The notes under the pieces were generated by a model. That model made no database searches and was not told where the DNA came from. It worked only from the letters and a program-made list of their open reading frames with translations. From positions 1 through 22,357 of the IMG/VR virus record IMGVR_UViG_3300027911_000070: a DNA stretch of 22,357 nt. One strand, written 5' to 3'. Below, piece by piece: positions 8,408 through 14,730 of this stretch. Within the stretch, counting starts at the first letter, position 1, and the number at the start of each line of letters is the position of its first letter. A program made the position numbers and the translations under genes. The DNA is from a virus.

Positions 8408-8413
8408 AAGCAT

Positions 8414-8659
8414 ATGAGTGTACTTCAAGCAATTGAAACAGAATACAAAGGACCAGCTAATAACCTGGGTTCAAGAATATATGCCGAATGCAATGGCGGC
8501 AACTTGACTACTGGCTACGACTACGCGTTGACATTAGAAGAAAATCACAAACGGGCGGCTCAGCTTCTAATTGCTCAACTAAAATGGAATGAGGAGTTTA
8601 AGTCTATGACTTCTGGAATGCTTAAGAACCGAAATATAGTTTGGGTATTTAGCCGATAG
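8414..8659 (+). CDS. Small early phage protein (KGP-N-GSRI type)
   Basis: The 81-residue protein starts at ATG 8414, six bases after the GAAAGGGC box. It has the pattern EYKGPANNLGSRIYAECNGG followed by a charged helix TLEENHKRAAQLLIAQLKW. I recall this layout from many uncharacterised phage proteins (KGPTN...GSRI...GG..., then ...EENH..AA..L...L.W). No function is known to me. It is the first rightward gene after the divergent region, so early expression is likely. A promoter for the next transcript lies directly after its stop codon. It has one cysteine, no membrane segment and no recognisable catalytic motif. Confidence 0.75.
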   Translation: MSVLQAIETEYKGPANNLGSRIYAECNGGNLTTGYDYALTLEENHKRAAQLLIAQLKWNEEFKSMTSGMLKNRNIVWVFSR

Positions 8660-8666
8660 ATTGTGG

Positions 8667-8695
8667 TTGACTTCAGGTAATCTATTCAATATATC
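8667..8695 (+). promoter_or_regulatory. Sigma70-like promoter
   Basis: TTGACT at 8667-8672 and TATATC at 8690-8695 are separated by exactly 17 bases. The predicted start near 8702 would place the ACTCA-loop hairpin at the very 5' end of the mRNA for the genes from 8739 onward. Confidence 0.6.
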
Positions 8696-8701
8696 GAAAG
8701 C

Positions 8702-8733
8702 GCATTGACTCACAATGCACTAAAAGAAAGGGC
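8702..8733 (+). promoter_or_regulatory. Leader element: second ACTCA-loop hairpin plus GAAAGGGC box
   Basis: GCATTG (8702-8707) and CAATGC (8713-8718) form a perfect 6-bp stem with the loop ACTCA, identical to the loop at 8378-8382 although the stems differ. GAAAGGGC follows at 8726-8733, five bases before ATG 8739. Different stems with the same loop point to selection on structure and loop. Confidence 0.6.
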
Positions 8734-8738
8734 AAAAT

Positions 8739-8821
8739 ATGCAAAATCTAATTCCTGCACTCCTATGCTTTATAGGTGGGCTAACTGTTTTATTTATTAC
8801 AGCTACGGTAATGTCGCCATG
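8739..8821 (+). CDS. 27-residue single-pass membrane peptide
   Basis: An ATG at 8739 sits five bases after the GAAAGGGC box and opens a 27-codon frame ending at TGA 8819-8821. The peptide is almost entirely hydrophobic, with the core LIPALLCFIGGLTVLFIT, so it should span the membrane once. Its stop overlaps the next gene's ATG (ATGA), so the two are translationally coupled. Its strong leader signals are the best evidence that it is real; the downstream gene has no other ribosome-binding site. It may be a leader peptide needed to translate the next gene, or a small holin-like or exclusion peptide. No homologue is known to me. Confidence 0.65.
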
Positions 8822-9352
8822 AAGTACTATCAGAGGCTTGGTATATATAAAGCGTCGAATCTAACCTTTAATCCTAATACATTTGAGGGATATAGTTATG
8901 CGTGGTATCTAATAACAGCGCGAATAAAAGGTGAGTTGGTTCTAAATACCTACAACTACTCGCCCACGACTAGAAAGCACGTCTACAAGTTGAGGGCACT
9001 CTTAAATGAGTTGGAGTTACCCTATATTGAGATTGAATCTCCTGGCGGATTGCAAAAATTAGAGTCGGCTATGTATCACCACATGAAATCTTTAGCACGT
9101 AAGCAGTTGGCTAACGAATATGCGCGGAATAAAAATGATCAAATAGGGCACTACGATAATAGGTGCCTTATGTGGCTAAAGAGCTGGGGAGTGAAAGCTA
9201 ACTATACCCAAAAAATAGCTAGATTTGAGGCAAAAGTTGAAAGGGAAAATAGATTAGCTTCTCAAAAACAAAAAAGAGTATCTAAGGCGGAGGCTATAGC
9301 TAGAGAGGCACCTAAGCCTATATATCCTCCATTAAGGTTGGTGAGCGCATGA
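8819..9352 (+). CDS. Conserved phage protein of unknown function (YYxxLGIYKASN type)
   Basis: From ATG 8819, overlapping the upstream TGA, this gives 177 residues. The upstream in-frame extension to 8705 was rejected because it runs through the leader hairpin and lacks a ribosome-binding site. The N-terminal half holds YYQRLGIYKASNLTFNP, then a segment with IKGELVLNTYNYSPTTRKHVYKLR, which I associate with an unannotated family in phage early regions. The C-terminal 50 residues form a basic Lys/Arg/Ala helix (KIARFEAKVERENRLASQKQ), suggesting nucleic-acid binding. The next gene starts within its stop (ATGA at 9349). Function unknown. Confidence 0.75.
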   Translation: MKYYQRLGIYKASNLTFNPNTFEGYSYAWYLITARIKGELVLNTYNYSPTTRKHVYKLRALLNELELPYIEIESPGGLQKLESAMYHHMKSLARKQLANEYARNKNDQIGHYDNRCLMWLKSWGVKANYTQKIARFEAKVERENRLASQKQKRVSKAEAIAREAPKPIYPPLRLVSA

Positions 9353-9612
9353 ACCCATTAGTAAAGAAGGCTATTGATCTACAAGACAGTGGAATGTCAG
9401 CTAGAGACGCTGCTGAAAAAGTTGGGGTTACCGTCAATGCAATGCATTTGGCTAGACTTAGGGCGAATAAAAAAGCATCGAAAAGACCCTGTAAAAGGCG
9501 TAAAAAGTTGATTGTAACAGATATACCTAAACCTATGTCTAACTCGGCGGGCTTAATGCTTGTCATTGGGGATAGCTCTGAGATAGCTAAGCTCATAAAG
9601 GATTTAAAATGA
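9349..9612 (+). CDS. Helix-turn-helix DNA-binding protein
   Basis: The 87-residue protein opens with a clear helix-turn-helix: AIDLQDSGMSARDAAEKVGV forms the first helix and turn and TVNAMHLARLRANKK the recognition helix (about residues 8-42). A very basic linker KRPCKRRKK follows. This suits a regulator of the early genes or a DNA-binding adaptor. Its ATG overlaps the previous stop, and its own stop overlaps the next ATG, so it is one link in a coupled early operon. The C-terminal half (SNSAGLMLVIGDSSEIAKLIKDL) may be a small alpha/beta dimerisation part. Its target may be the repeated boxes in the 7888-8413 region, but that is only a guess. Confidence 0.7.
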   Translation: MNPLVKKAIDLQDSGMSARDAAEKVGVTVNAMHLARLRANKKASKRPCKRRKKLIVTDIPKPMSNSAGLMLVIGDSSEIAKLIKDLK

Positions 9613-9986
9613 TAACTATTCGTAAATTGGTTCAAGGTGTCCATATGGGTCTAGGTCATGATGGCTTGCGGGCTTTGCTTAAGCGTGAAGGCATAGATCT
9701 AGCAAGGTTGAGAGAGGGCGATTTGGTCATGCTCATGAATAAAGCGGGCGACAAGCTAAAGATTATTGAGGGGAAAGGGGTTCTAATTGCATATCTCAGG
9801 ATGCCCAAAGGCATAAAGATAATGAAGGAAGCTATCCAATATATTCCTACATGCTTTGGAGGGAGGGGCTTTGACTATGAGAAGGCATGCCAAAAAGCCT
9901 TAGAAACAAGGCTTAATTCTGTCAAAGTTCCATTGAGCCCATTACAGAAGGCTAAGCTAGAACAGCAGGCGATACATGGGAACTAG
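9609..9986 (+). CDS. Small protein resembling IS66 Orf2/TnpB accessory proteins
   Basis: The protein has 125 residues. Residues 11-70 read GVHMGLGHDGLRALLKREG, then LREGDLVMLMNKAGDKLKII, then GVLIAYLRMPKG. That order (an Asp-Gly-Leu helix, a GDL strand, N...GDK+K strand, Y...+ strand) recalls the IS66 Orf2 (TnpB) fold, in which FDGLAALV... is followed by hydrophobic strands with RRGDRLK. No IS66 transposase or inverted repeats are visible here, so if the likeness is real it is a phage-owned protein. The C-terminal 50 residues (ACQKALETRL...KAKLEQQA) are helical. The ATG overlaps the previous stop. It may instead be an unrelated phage protein. Confidence 0.65.
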   Translation: MITIRKLVQGVHMGLGHDGLRALLKREGIDLARLREGDLVMLMNKAGDKLKIIEGKGVLIAYLRMPKGIKIMKEAIQYIPTCFGGRGFDYEKACQKALETRLNSVKVPLSPLQKAKLEQQAIHGN

Positions 9987-10266
9987 AGACGAGATAGCAG
10001 ATATCCTCGATATGATCGCTAGCCTACAATATAGATTCAATAGGTTAAGCGAAAAAATAGTTACAACGCCAGGAATTGTTGTGAAATGCGAGGAAATGAA
10101 TATCTATTATAACATAACTGAGACCCCAATTTTCATTGTCACTAAATGGAGTCCAGACCCGCATGGCTACTCTGCAAAAATTGAGAAGCATACGTGCATA
10201 GGTCCGGGAGAAGGCATAGACATATCCATATTGGGGTTGAGCAGAAACAAGAACGCAAAAGTATGA
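9976..10266 (+). CDS. Hypothetical small phage protein
   Basis: The 96-residue protein starts at ATG 9976, 11 bases inside the end of the preceding gene, and its stop overlaps the next ATG at 10263. An N-terminal amphipathic helix (TRDEIADILDMIASLQYRFNRLSEKI) is a likely coiled coil. A beta-rich part follows, with two cysteines (EMNIYYNITETPIFIVTKW, then KHTCIGPGEGIDISILGL). I do not recognise it. The tight overlaps show that it belongs to the early coupled operon. Confidence 0.65.
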   Translation: MGTRDEIADILDMIASLQYRFNRLSEKIVTTPGIVVKCEEMNIYYNITETPIFIVTKWSPDPHGYSAKIEKHTCIGPGEGIDISILGLSRNKNAKV

Positions 10267-10517
10267 CCGGCAAACAAAAAACTAAGCTCAAGCTACTAAT
10301 CCAAGATATCCGAAAGCACCTAGCCATGAATGGGCATGTGCCGGCGTACTTTGAGCGGACACACAATCAGCCATCTTTGGTGGCTTTGTACGTCTGTCCA
10401 CGGTGCACCGGCTCTATTCTTATATCCTGCACTGAGTCAGGGGAGTTTGGGGTTTCGGGCAAGACCCATCTGAGTCCCTGCATCCAGGCTCAACTGCCTT
10501 TGCAGAACACCCTCTAA
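10263..10517 (+). CDS. Small Zn-ribbon-like protein
   Basis: The chosen start is ATG 10263, which overlaps the previous stop (ATGA) and gives 84 residues. The upstream in-frame extension to 10194 was rejected because it would lie wholly inside the previous gene. A basic helix (TGKQKTKLKLLIQDIRKHLA) is followed by ALYVCPRCTGSILISCTESG and a further cysteine near SPCIQ. CPRC plus two later cysteines could bind one zinc, as in small phage Zn-ribbon proteins. Function unknown. It is the last gene of this coupled run; a leader element for the next gene follows. Confidence 0.6.
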   Translation: MTGKQKTKLKLLIQDIRKHLAMNGHVPAYFERTHNQPSLVALYVCPRCTGSILISCTESGEFGVSGKTHLSPCIQAQLPLQNTL

Positions 10518-10531
10518 AATCGATTTAAACA

Positions 10532-10572
10532 GGCCAAGGCACACTCATGCCTAGGCTAACCAAAGAAAGGGC
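10532..10572 (+). promoter_or_regulatory. Leader element: third hairpin plus GAAAGGGC box
   Basis: AGGCA (10537-10541) pairs with TGCCT (10548-10552) around CACTCA. Outside an A/A mismatch, GGCC (10532-10535) pairs with GGCT (10554-10557), the last pair being G-T. GAAAGGGC stands at 10565-10572, four bases before ATG 10577. The loop again contains ACTCA, one base longer than in the two elements near 8.4 and 8.7 kb. Confidence 0.5.
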
Positions 10573-10576
10573 AAAA

Positions 10577-10786
10577 ATGACCTCCTACGAGTTCCTAAAG
10601 CTATTGACCGAGCGCTTCCCCGAGCTAATGAACAACATCCCCCTAAACCGCGCCACCCAGCAATTGGTGGGGGAGCACATCAACACCTGGCGCAAGGAGT
10701 TATACCTAGCCGTGTCAAAGGATGGCTTGAGGCAGGAGATGATCAAGGCGGGGAAGTTGAAGGACCCCACACAACCTACCCAATAA
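10577..10786 (+). CDS. Hypothetical small phage protein
   Basis: ATG 10577, four bases after a GAAAGGGC box, gives 69 residues. The frame could open upstream at 10547, but that would translate the leader hairpin and the ribosome-binding site itself. The protein is helical and charged: YEFLKLLTERFPELMNN, then a central RATQQLVGEHINTWRKELYL, then a basic C-terminal helix and a Pro/Thr tail. I see no cysteine, metal-binding or membrane motif. G/C content is a little higher than in the genes before it. Function unknown. Confidence 0.65.
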   Translation: MTSYEFLKLLTERFPELMNNIPLNRATQQLVGEHINTWRKELYLAVSKDGLRQEMIKAGKLKDPTQPTQ

Positions 10787-10838
10787 ATCTGCGGCAATTA
10801 AATACCCTATTTATTTTCCACTATTTTGGAGACAAAGA

Positions 10839-11189
10839 ATGGATCAAGTAAAATTAGCAAAGCTTCTGATGCTCACTACCTCGGATTCAGATGGTGAAGC
10901 CTTGAATGCTGTCCGAGCGGCCAATGTGATTTTAAAGAAAGCTAAAAAGAATTGGGAAGAAGTTTTTAAAGATCAGAAAGAGTCTCCTAAAGAAAAAACA
11001 CATCAAAGCTGGTATGACAGAGTGCGTCCTTTAGACCCTGAAATAATTCACATGCTAGAATACTGTTTGGAAAGATTGAGTGGCAGCGGTTACCAATTTA
11101 TTAAGTCCTTAAACACCCAATATAGACTCCGGAGAAGCTTATCTACCAAACAACTTGAAGCACTGCGAAAATGGTATGCAAATCTTTGA
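10839..11189 (+). CDS. DUF2786-like small phage protein
   Basis: The 116-residue protein starts at ATG 10839, ten bases after GGAG. Residues 4-42 read VKLAKLLMLTTSDSDGEALNAVRAANVILKKAKKNW, close to the DUF2786-type pattern (lysine-rich helix, short loop, then E/A-rich helix) found in many phage proteins. The C-terminal half (PEIIHMLEYCLERL...LSTKQLEALRKWYANL) forms two more helices. DUF2786 has no firmly known role. It is the last rightward gene before the repeat-rich region and the inverted primase gene, so it may be linked to replication, but this is position only. Confidence 0.65.
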   Translation: MDQVKLAKLLMLTTSDSDGEALNAVRAANVILKKAKKNWEEVFKDQKESPKEKTHQSWYDRVRPLDPEIIHMLEYCLERLSGSGYQFIKSLNTQYRLRRSLSTKQLEALRKWYANL

Positions 11190-11445
11190 AATTGACGCAA
11201 AATACCTGACTCACAACCGTACAATCGATACAACCGAACAACCGAGGGTTTCCTAATATACCCGCCCCAACATCTTCTAACGCGCGTCACGTTATTTTAT
11301 GACACATCTGCTAGTTACATTCCGGAACATATATTAGAGAAACAACCGGTGGGACTGGTTGTACGGTTGTATTTTACCCCAAAAACCCCCGAATCTATGA
11401 CGCAAACACTAACAAAAACAACTAAAATAGATTATACACACCCCA
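11190..11445. other. Candidate replication origin or convergent terminator region with ACAACCG boxes
   Basis: ACAACCGTACAA at 11213-11224 has an exact reverse complement, TTGTACGGTTGT, at 11359-11370. Further ACAACCG boxes lie at about 11230, 11237 and 11343. ACAACCGGT-GGG-ACTGGTTGT (11343-11363) forms a 9-bp hairpin with one G-T pair. The word TGACGCAAA flanks the set at about 11194 and 11399. An A/T-rich stretch and the palindrome TTCCGGAA lie in the middle. Iteron-like boxes, A/T-rich DNA and the neighbouring primase-helicase gene fit an origin. The region also lies between converging genes, so the hairpin may instead end transcription. Confidence 0.5.
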
Positions 11446-13806
11446 TCAAACATTACTCTGCGTGTCAGTGTAATGCACCCAGACAAAACCCCAAACTGCT
11501 TTTTGCGAGTGTGGTCCGACTGTTTTCCAGCACTTTTGAGCTTTATAGTCAGGAAATATTTGGGCGATTCTTTTACCAAAAATTTGTGCATTTTGGACGT
11601 AGTTTTTATCTGCCTCCATTTGGATTTTATAACGCTCAAAAATATCAGAAAGTAGAAGCACGTCATTCCTATCTCCGGTGGTTCGGAGATTCTCTCTTGC
11701 CCATGTACCCAGTGTGTCAACTTCTTCGGCATACTCAGCCATTTTTTCCAAAGTCGAGGGGTCAAAATCAAGCTTCCCCCTCTCAACCAATCTATTATAT
11801 GCACCGAGCCACCGAGCCAAAATTCCTGCTCGCTCCGGTAGCATTTTTTCAAGGACATAGGGGTCTCTATTACCCTTCTTATCGGTGAAGGTGGCGTTAA
11901 AGGGGATCACAATTAGCCGTCTAAGATACCCTTGAGTAGCATCAATGGAGCTTGGCAGTTGATTACAGGTGTAAATCATTTTGGCTTGGTTTCTAAACTC
12001 ATAGGAGCCAAAATAGAGCTTACGACCTGAAACCGTTCCCCCCGTGATAAGAGATTTGAATATTGTGGAGTCAGTGATTGTTTTGGTGGGGATCTCATCA
12101 CAGGCATTAAATAATTTTCCCTCCAAATTTAGGATATGGACGGGGTCCTCAAGATGCTTAAACGAGACACTAGAGTAATTTTTTGGACCCGCCACACCTT
12201 GAAGGAGTTCAAGGAGTTTTGACTTACCGTTTGAACCTTCCCCCTCAAGGATGAAAGCAAATTGTAACCAACAAGAAGCACCAGAAATACAATAACCTAA
12301 AATCTCTTCTAATAAGGCTATTTTCTGCTTATTTCCTTCACAAACTTCTCCTATAAACTTTGTGTAATTGGGTGTTGCCATATCCCCACACCAAGCATAG
12401 GGAAGTCTATATAGAAAACCATAGTAGGTGTTGTGCGGTTCTATATTTCCGCTTTTAATATCCACAACACCATTCTCAAGGTTTAGTTTTCCTTGGGTAG
12501 TCTCAGCCGAGAAGAATGAAACCGGAGTTAGATTAGTACGCTTTATTTGGCGGCAAAACTCGTCGCTGACTGCTGAGGCGGGGTGTTCTTTCATCCAAAG
12601 AACTGGAAACTCCCTAACACGGGTATCAAAGAAATGGGAGTAAACCCCCCGACTCCACGAGTAGACTATCCCTGTCTCATCCTGGGTGCGGTGGTTATGG
12701 ACCTGCTCAAATTTTGCGAGTAAAGCGGGGTAGCAAATAAGGTCTTTCTTTTTGGGGTCCTTAGAGCGTTTAGTGAATCCACAGTCTTCCCAATAAGAGA
12801 GAGGCTTACCCCAATAAAGCATTTCATCATCTTCAGGCTCATCGGCACAGGTGCTAGAGGGCTCTTCACCAATGGGTCCATGCTCTTTGGTTTCTTCATA
12901 CGCCGGAGGCACAAGCCCCCGCTTCACTGCTTCAATTCCCTCAATGGCGTGGAGGTCGTTAAAATCTAGCTTCTCACACCTACCATCTGCCCAATGGGGG
13001 ACCACAACTCTTACATTGGGGTATTTTGCGTGGATTTTTAGGCATTGATCAACGCCGGGATTGGTTTTTGAGTCTAGCTTTTGATCATTATCAGCGCAGA
13101 GAATAAATGTAGCAGTGGGGTATTTGGAGCCCAAAGCTTCAAGTACTGGGAGAATATTCCCAAGATCAAAGCAAACGATTACCGTTGCATAGTCTAGTGC
13201 TTCATATATAGATGCTCCGGTGGCATATCCCTCACATAGGTAGAAGTGCTCATTATCGCCACCGATGCGGAAAAAAGAGCCATTTTTTCGGCCTCCGGTT
13301 AAAAAAGTTTTGGAGCCATCCTCTTGGATATATTGAAGGGTTGTGAGTTCGCCCATGGTATTGTATGCCGGGATCATCAGAGTGGTTTCGTTGATAATGC
13401 GGGCAGGATGGTAGCGTCTAACTCCCTTGCGCTTTAGGTAGGGGGATTCACCTTCGTCCTTGGCCATGGAGTAGTAAAGTTTAGCTTTAGAGGCGGCGTC
13501 TTTGGCTCGCTCCTCACGAGCTGCTTTGTAGGCTTCAACTTGGGCTTTTGATTCTGCCTCAATCTCTGCGATTTCATCGGGAGTTAAGCCTTCGGTTGAG
13601 GATGTAAAGTGTGGGTGAGGATCTTTTGGGTTGGCATGATCTCCAAAGGTGGCATTAATGTACTCTACTCCGCCTTTAATGAATCTTGAGCCAATGAACC
13701 ATCCACGGGTTTCTCCCCCGTCAATAGGGAAGGATTCAAATGAGCCTGAGAATTGAGGGACATAATGCAATCCTAAAGATTGCATGAAGGATAGTAGTTC
13801 TTTCAT
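11446..13806 (-). CDS. Toprim primase / SF3 (D5-type) helicase
   Basis: From ATG at 13804-13806, with GAAAGGA 11 bases upstream, this protein has 786 residues. The frame could open at GTG 13836, but no ribosome-binding site supports that. The N-terminal half includes a charged helical stretch (about 70-120) and a toprim-like domain: FYLCEGYATGASIYEA near residues 188-203 supplies the catalytic Glu, and FILCADND near 234-241 the acidic pair. The C-terminal half is an SF3 helicase of D5/P4 type, with Walker A EGEGSNGKSK near 521-530, Walker B KLFNACDE near 564-571, and IYTCNQLPSS further on as sensor. It should make primers and unwind the phage DNA. It is the only minus-strand gene in the right two-thirds of the window. 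Confidence 0.88.
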   Translation of the reverse strand: MKELLSFMQSLGLHYVPQFSGSFESFPIDGGETRGWFIGSRFIKGGVEYINATFGDHANPKDPHPHFTSSTEGLTPDEIAEIEAESKAQVEAYKAAREERAKDAASKAKLYYSMAKDEGESPYLKRKGVRRYHPARIINETTLMIPAYNTMGELTTLQYIQEDGSKTFLTGGRKNGSFFRIGGDNEHFYLCEGYATGASIYEALDYATVIVCFDLGNILPVLEALGSKYPTATFILCADNDQKLDSKTNPGVDQCLKIHAKYPNVRVVVPHWADGRCEKLDFNDLHAIEGIEAVKRGLVPPAYEETKEHGPIGEEPSSTCADEPEDDEMLYWGKPLSYWEDCGFTKRSKDPKKKDLICYPALLAKFEQVHNHRTQDETGIVYSWSRGVYSHFFDTRVREFPVLWMKEHPASAVSDEFCRQIKRTNLTPVSFFSAETTQGKLNLENGVVDIKSGNIEPHNTYYGFLYRLPYAWCGDMATPNYTKFIGEVCEGNKQKIALLEEILGYCISGASCWLQFAFILEGEGSNGKSKLLELLQGVAGPKNYSSVSFKHLEDPVHILNLEGKLFNACDEIPTKTITDSTIFKSLITGGTVSGRKLYFGSYEFRNQAKMIYTCNQLPSSIDATQGYLRRLIVIPFNATFTDKKGNRDPYVLEKMLPERAGILARWLGAYNRLVERGKLDFDPSTLEKMAEYAEEVDTLGTWARENLRTTGDRNDVLLLSDIFERYKIQMEADKNYVQNAQIFGKRIAQIFPDYKAQKCWKTVGPHSQKAVWGFVWVHYTDTQSNV

Positions 13807-13866
13807 GGGCAAGCAGTTCCTTTCAAGAGATTTCACGAGGTTGTATTTCTAGAGCAAGTCGGGTAA

Positions 13867-13896
13867 AATGTAGGCGCAAGCGGTTAGACAAGTCAA
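13867..13896 (-). promoter_or_regulatory. Possible promoter of the primase-helicase gene
   Basis: On the minus strand TTGACT (plus-strand 13891-13896) is followed after 18 bases by TACATT (13867-13872). It reads leftward into the primase gene and leaves a leader of about 55 bases. The -35 box is identical to that at 8667. Confidence 0.45.
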
Positions 13897-13929
13897 GCCC
13901 CCGAGCCTATGTCACGATGGGCCGGGGGC
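13897..13929. terminator. Very stable G/C hairpin between divergent genes
   Basis: GCCCCCG (13897-13903) pairs with CGGGGGC (13923-13929). After one bulged A, GCCTAT (13905-13910) pairs with ATGGGC (13917-13922, one G-T pair), giving about 13 pairs and the loop GTCACG. No T run follows on either strand, so a simple terminator is doubtful. It directly abuts the -35 box of the leftward primase promoter and lies 45 bases before the rightward gene at 13975, so a regulatory or insulating role is possible. Confidence 0.4.
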
Positions 13930-13974
13930 AAATTGCTTTACATTCCTTCTCCCCCACCCCAATATATATAGTGT

Positions 13975-14193
13975 ATGAGTAAACACTGGATACAAGACGC
14001 GGTTAAGCATCCCGGAGCTCTTCACAAAGAGTTGGAGGTAAAGCAGGGTGAAAAAATTCCTGAAGAAAAGATTGAGAAGGCAGCCCATGCACCTGGGAAG
14101 CTAGGGCAGAGAGCGCGCTTTGCTGAGAATATGAAGAAGATGAGATCAGTGGATGATTTGAGAGAGCATTTCAAAAAGCACTTTTCAAAGTAG
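13975..14193 (+). CDS. Conserved small phage protein (KHWI..GALHKEL type)
   Basis: The 72-residue protein begins KHWIQDAVKHPGALHKELEV, then GEKIPEEKIEKAAHAPGKLGQRARFAENMKK. This is a widespread small phage protein pattern (xHWI..A.KHPGALH..LGV..G.KIP..K...A......RA..A..L). It is very basic and helical, and often lies among head or replication genes; its function is not known to me. No Shine-Dalgarno precedes ATG 13975. A TATATATA tract ends just upstream, so if that is the -10 box the mRNA would be nearly leaderless. A clear terminator follows the gene, so it is probably a single-gene transcript. Confidence 0.8.
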   Translation: MSKHWIQDAVKHPGALHKELEVKQGEKIPEEKIEKAAHAPGKLGQRARFAENMKKMRSVDDLREHFKKHFSK

Positions 14194-14249
14194 AAGATTT
14201 AAGGTATATAGATAGCGACTACTTTTCATATTTGGCTTTATATTTAGGA

Positions 14250-14287
14250 AGGGGCCTAGAGCACAATAGCTTAGGTCCCTTTTTATT
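14250..14287 (+). terminator. Rho-independent terminator
   Basis: AGGGGCCTA (14250-14258) pairs with TAGGTCCCT (14272-14280) with one G-T pair, then AGC pairs with GCT across a bulged G, leaving the loop ACAATA. The stem is followed at once by TTTTTATTT. It ends the transcript of the gene at 13975-14193 and abuts the next promoter. Confidence 0.8.
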
Positions 14288-14313
14288 TGACATAGACCTA
14301 TACCGAGTATATG
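14287..14313 (+). promoter_or_regulatory. Sigma70-like promoter with consensus -35
   Basis: TTGACA (14287-14292) is a perfect -35 box, and TATATG (14308-14313) is the best -10. The 15-base spacing is a little short. It directly follows the terminator and would start the long rightward transcript near 14320, just before the structured leader. Confidence 0.55.
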
Positions 14314-14326
14314 CCCAATCTATTGT

Positions 14327-14396
14327 AGTTAAACCCCCGCATCACCGGAACAAACAGTGATGGCTTAAGTGGTGCGGGATTAACTAAAGAAAGGGC
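14327..14396 (+). promoter_or_regulatory. Structured leader with the 14-base repeat and GAAAGGGC box
   Basis: AGTTAA (14327-14332) pairs with TTAACT (14380-14385), and CCCGCA (14336-14341) with TGCGGG (14373-14378). Inside, ATCAC (14341-14345) can pair with GTGAT (14357-14361). GAAAGGGC follows at 14389-14396, four bases before ATG 14401. The 5' arm contains one full copy of AAACCCCCGCATCA. The fold could control access to the start, perhaps through a bound ligand or protein. Confidence 0.5.
14331..14344 (+). repeat. AAACCCCCGCATCA repeat, copy in leader
   Basis: One of three perfect copies of a 14-base word; the others are at 19021 and 19170, and a shorter CCCCCGCATCA lies at 8022. This copy is untranslated and forms the 5' arm of the leader hairpin. 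Confidence 0.7.
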
Positions 14397-14400
14397 GACA

Positions 14401-14730
14401 ATGAAAAAATTTGAAAGGTTTCCAGAAGGCTGTAAAGTTGTGGCTTCGATTTATGCTCCTGATAATAAGTTTGTCAGACGTACATGGAAGGAGCGGTTAT
14501 TTACTCGGCCTTGGAAGCCTTTTACCCGCACTAAGTCAGTTGAAGCAAACTGGGCATATTATTTAAAAGACTTAAATACAGCGATTGTAACTTTTAGGAC
14601 TGCAGCTCTTTTAGAGAAAGAAGGTTTTCCTGTAGCCTACGGGGAAGTCCCCGCATCGGTGGTGGAAACTACTCGTATGACTAGTAACAACTCCATGGTG
14701 CGGGGGAATAATGGGGTCTCGGTAACTTAA
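14401..14730 (+). CDS. Hypothetical phage protein overlapping a tRNA-like element
   Basis: The 109-residue protein starts at ATG 14401, four bases after a GAAAGGGC box, at the head of the long rightward operon. It is basic and mixed alpha/beta: VVASIYAPDNKFVRRTWKER, then TKSVEANWAYYLKDLNTAIV and a helix TFRTAALLEKEG. The aromatic- and Arg-rich middle could bind nucleic acid. I do not recognise the family. The last residues (NNGVSVT) are encoded by the first 16 bases of a tRNA-like sequence, so the C-terminus may have been fixed by that element. It has one cysteine and no membrane segment. Confidence 0.7.
   Translation: MKKFERFPEGCKVVASIYAPDNKFVRRTWKERLFTRPWKPFTRTKSVEANWAYYLKDLNTAIVTFRTAALLEKEGFPVAYGEVPASVVETTRMTSNNSMVRGNNGVSVT

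Larger units (their letters stand above)
7888..8413. other. Divergent non-coding control region (526 bases)
   Basis: No convincing gene lies here; the short frames have no ribosome-binding sites. The left half (7888-8090) is G/C-rich and carries one CCCCCGCATCA copy at 8022-8032. The right half is A/T-richer. It holds an 11-bp direct repeat, a short perfect hairpin, a series of GTCA boxes (8144, 8191, 8210, 8233, 8250, 8273) and GATGCGGGG at 8295-8303, which is the reverse of the CCCCGCATC word. The region separates the leftward late operon from the rightward early genes, so operators and promoters for both are expected. Confidence 0.6.

Noticed and set aside
8372-8718. Hairpin promoters like those of N4 virion RNA polymerase
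   Set aside because: The loops are five bases rather than three, no virion RNA polymerase gene is visible here, and the hairpins lie just before ribosome-binding boxes, which fits an RNA-level role better.
11349-11888. A 179-codon plus-strand open frame opposite the primase gene
   Set aside because: Most of it lies antisense to the strongly supported primase-helicase gene; it has no ribosome-binding site, and its product looks like a random shadow rich in Phe, Tyr and Ser.
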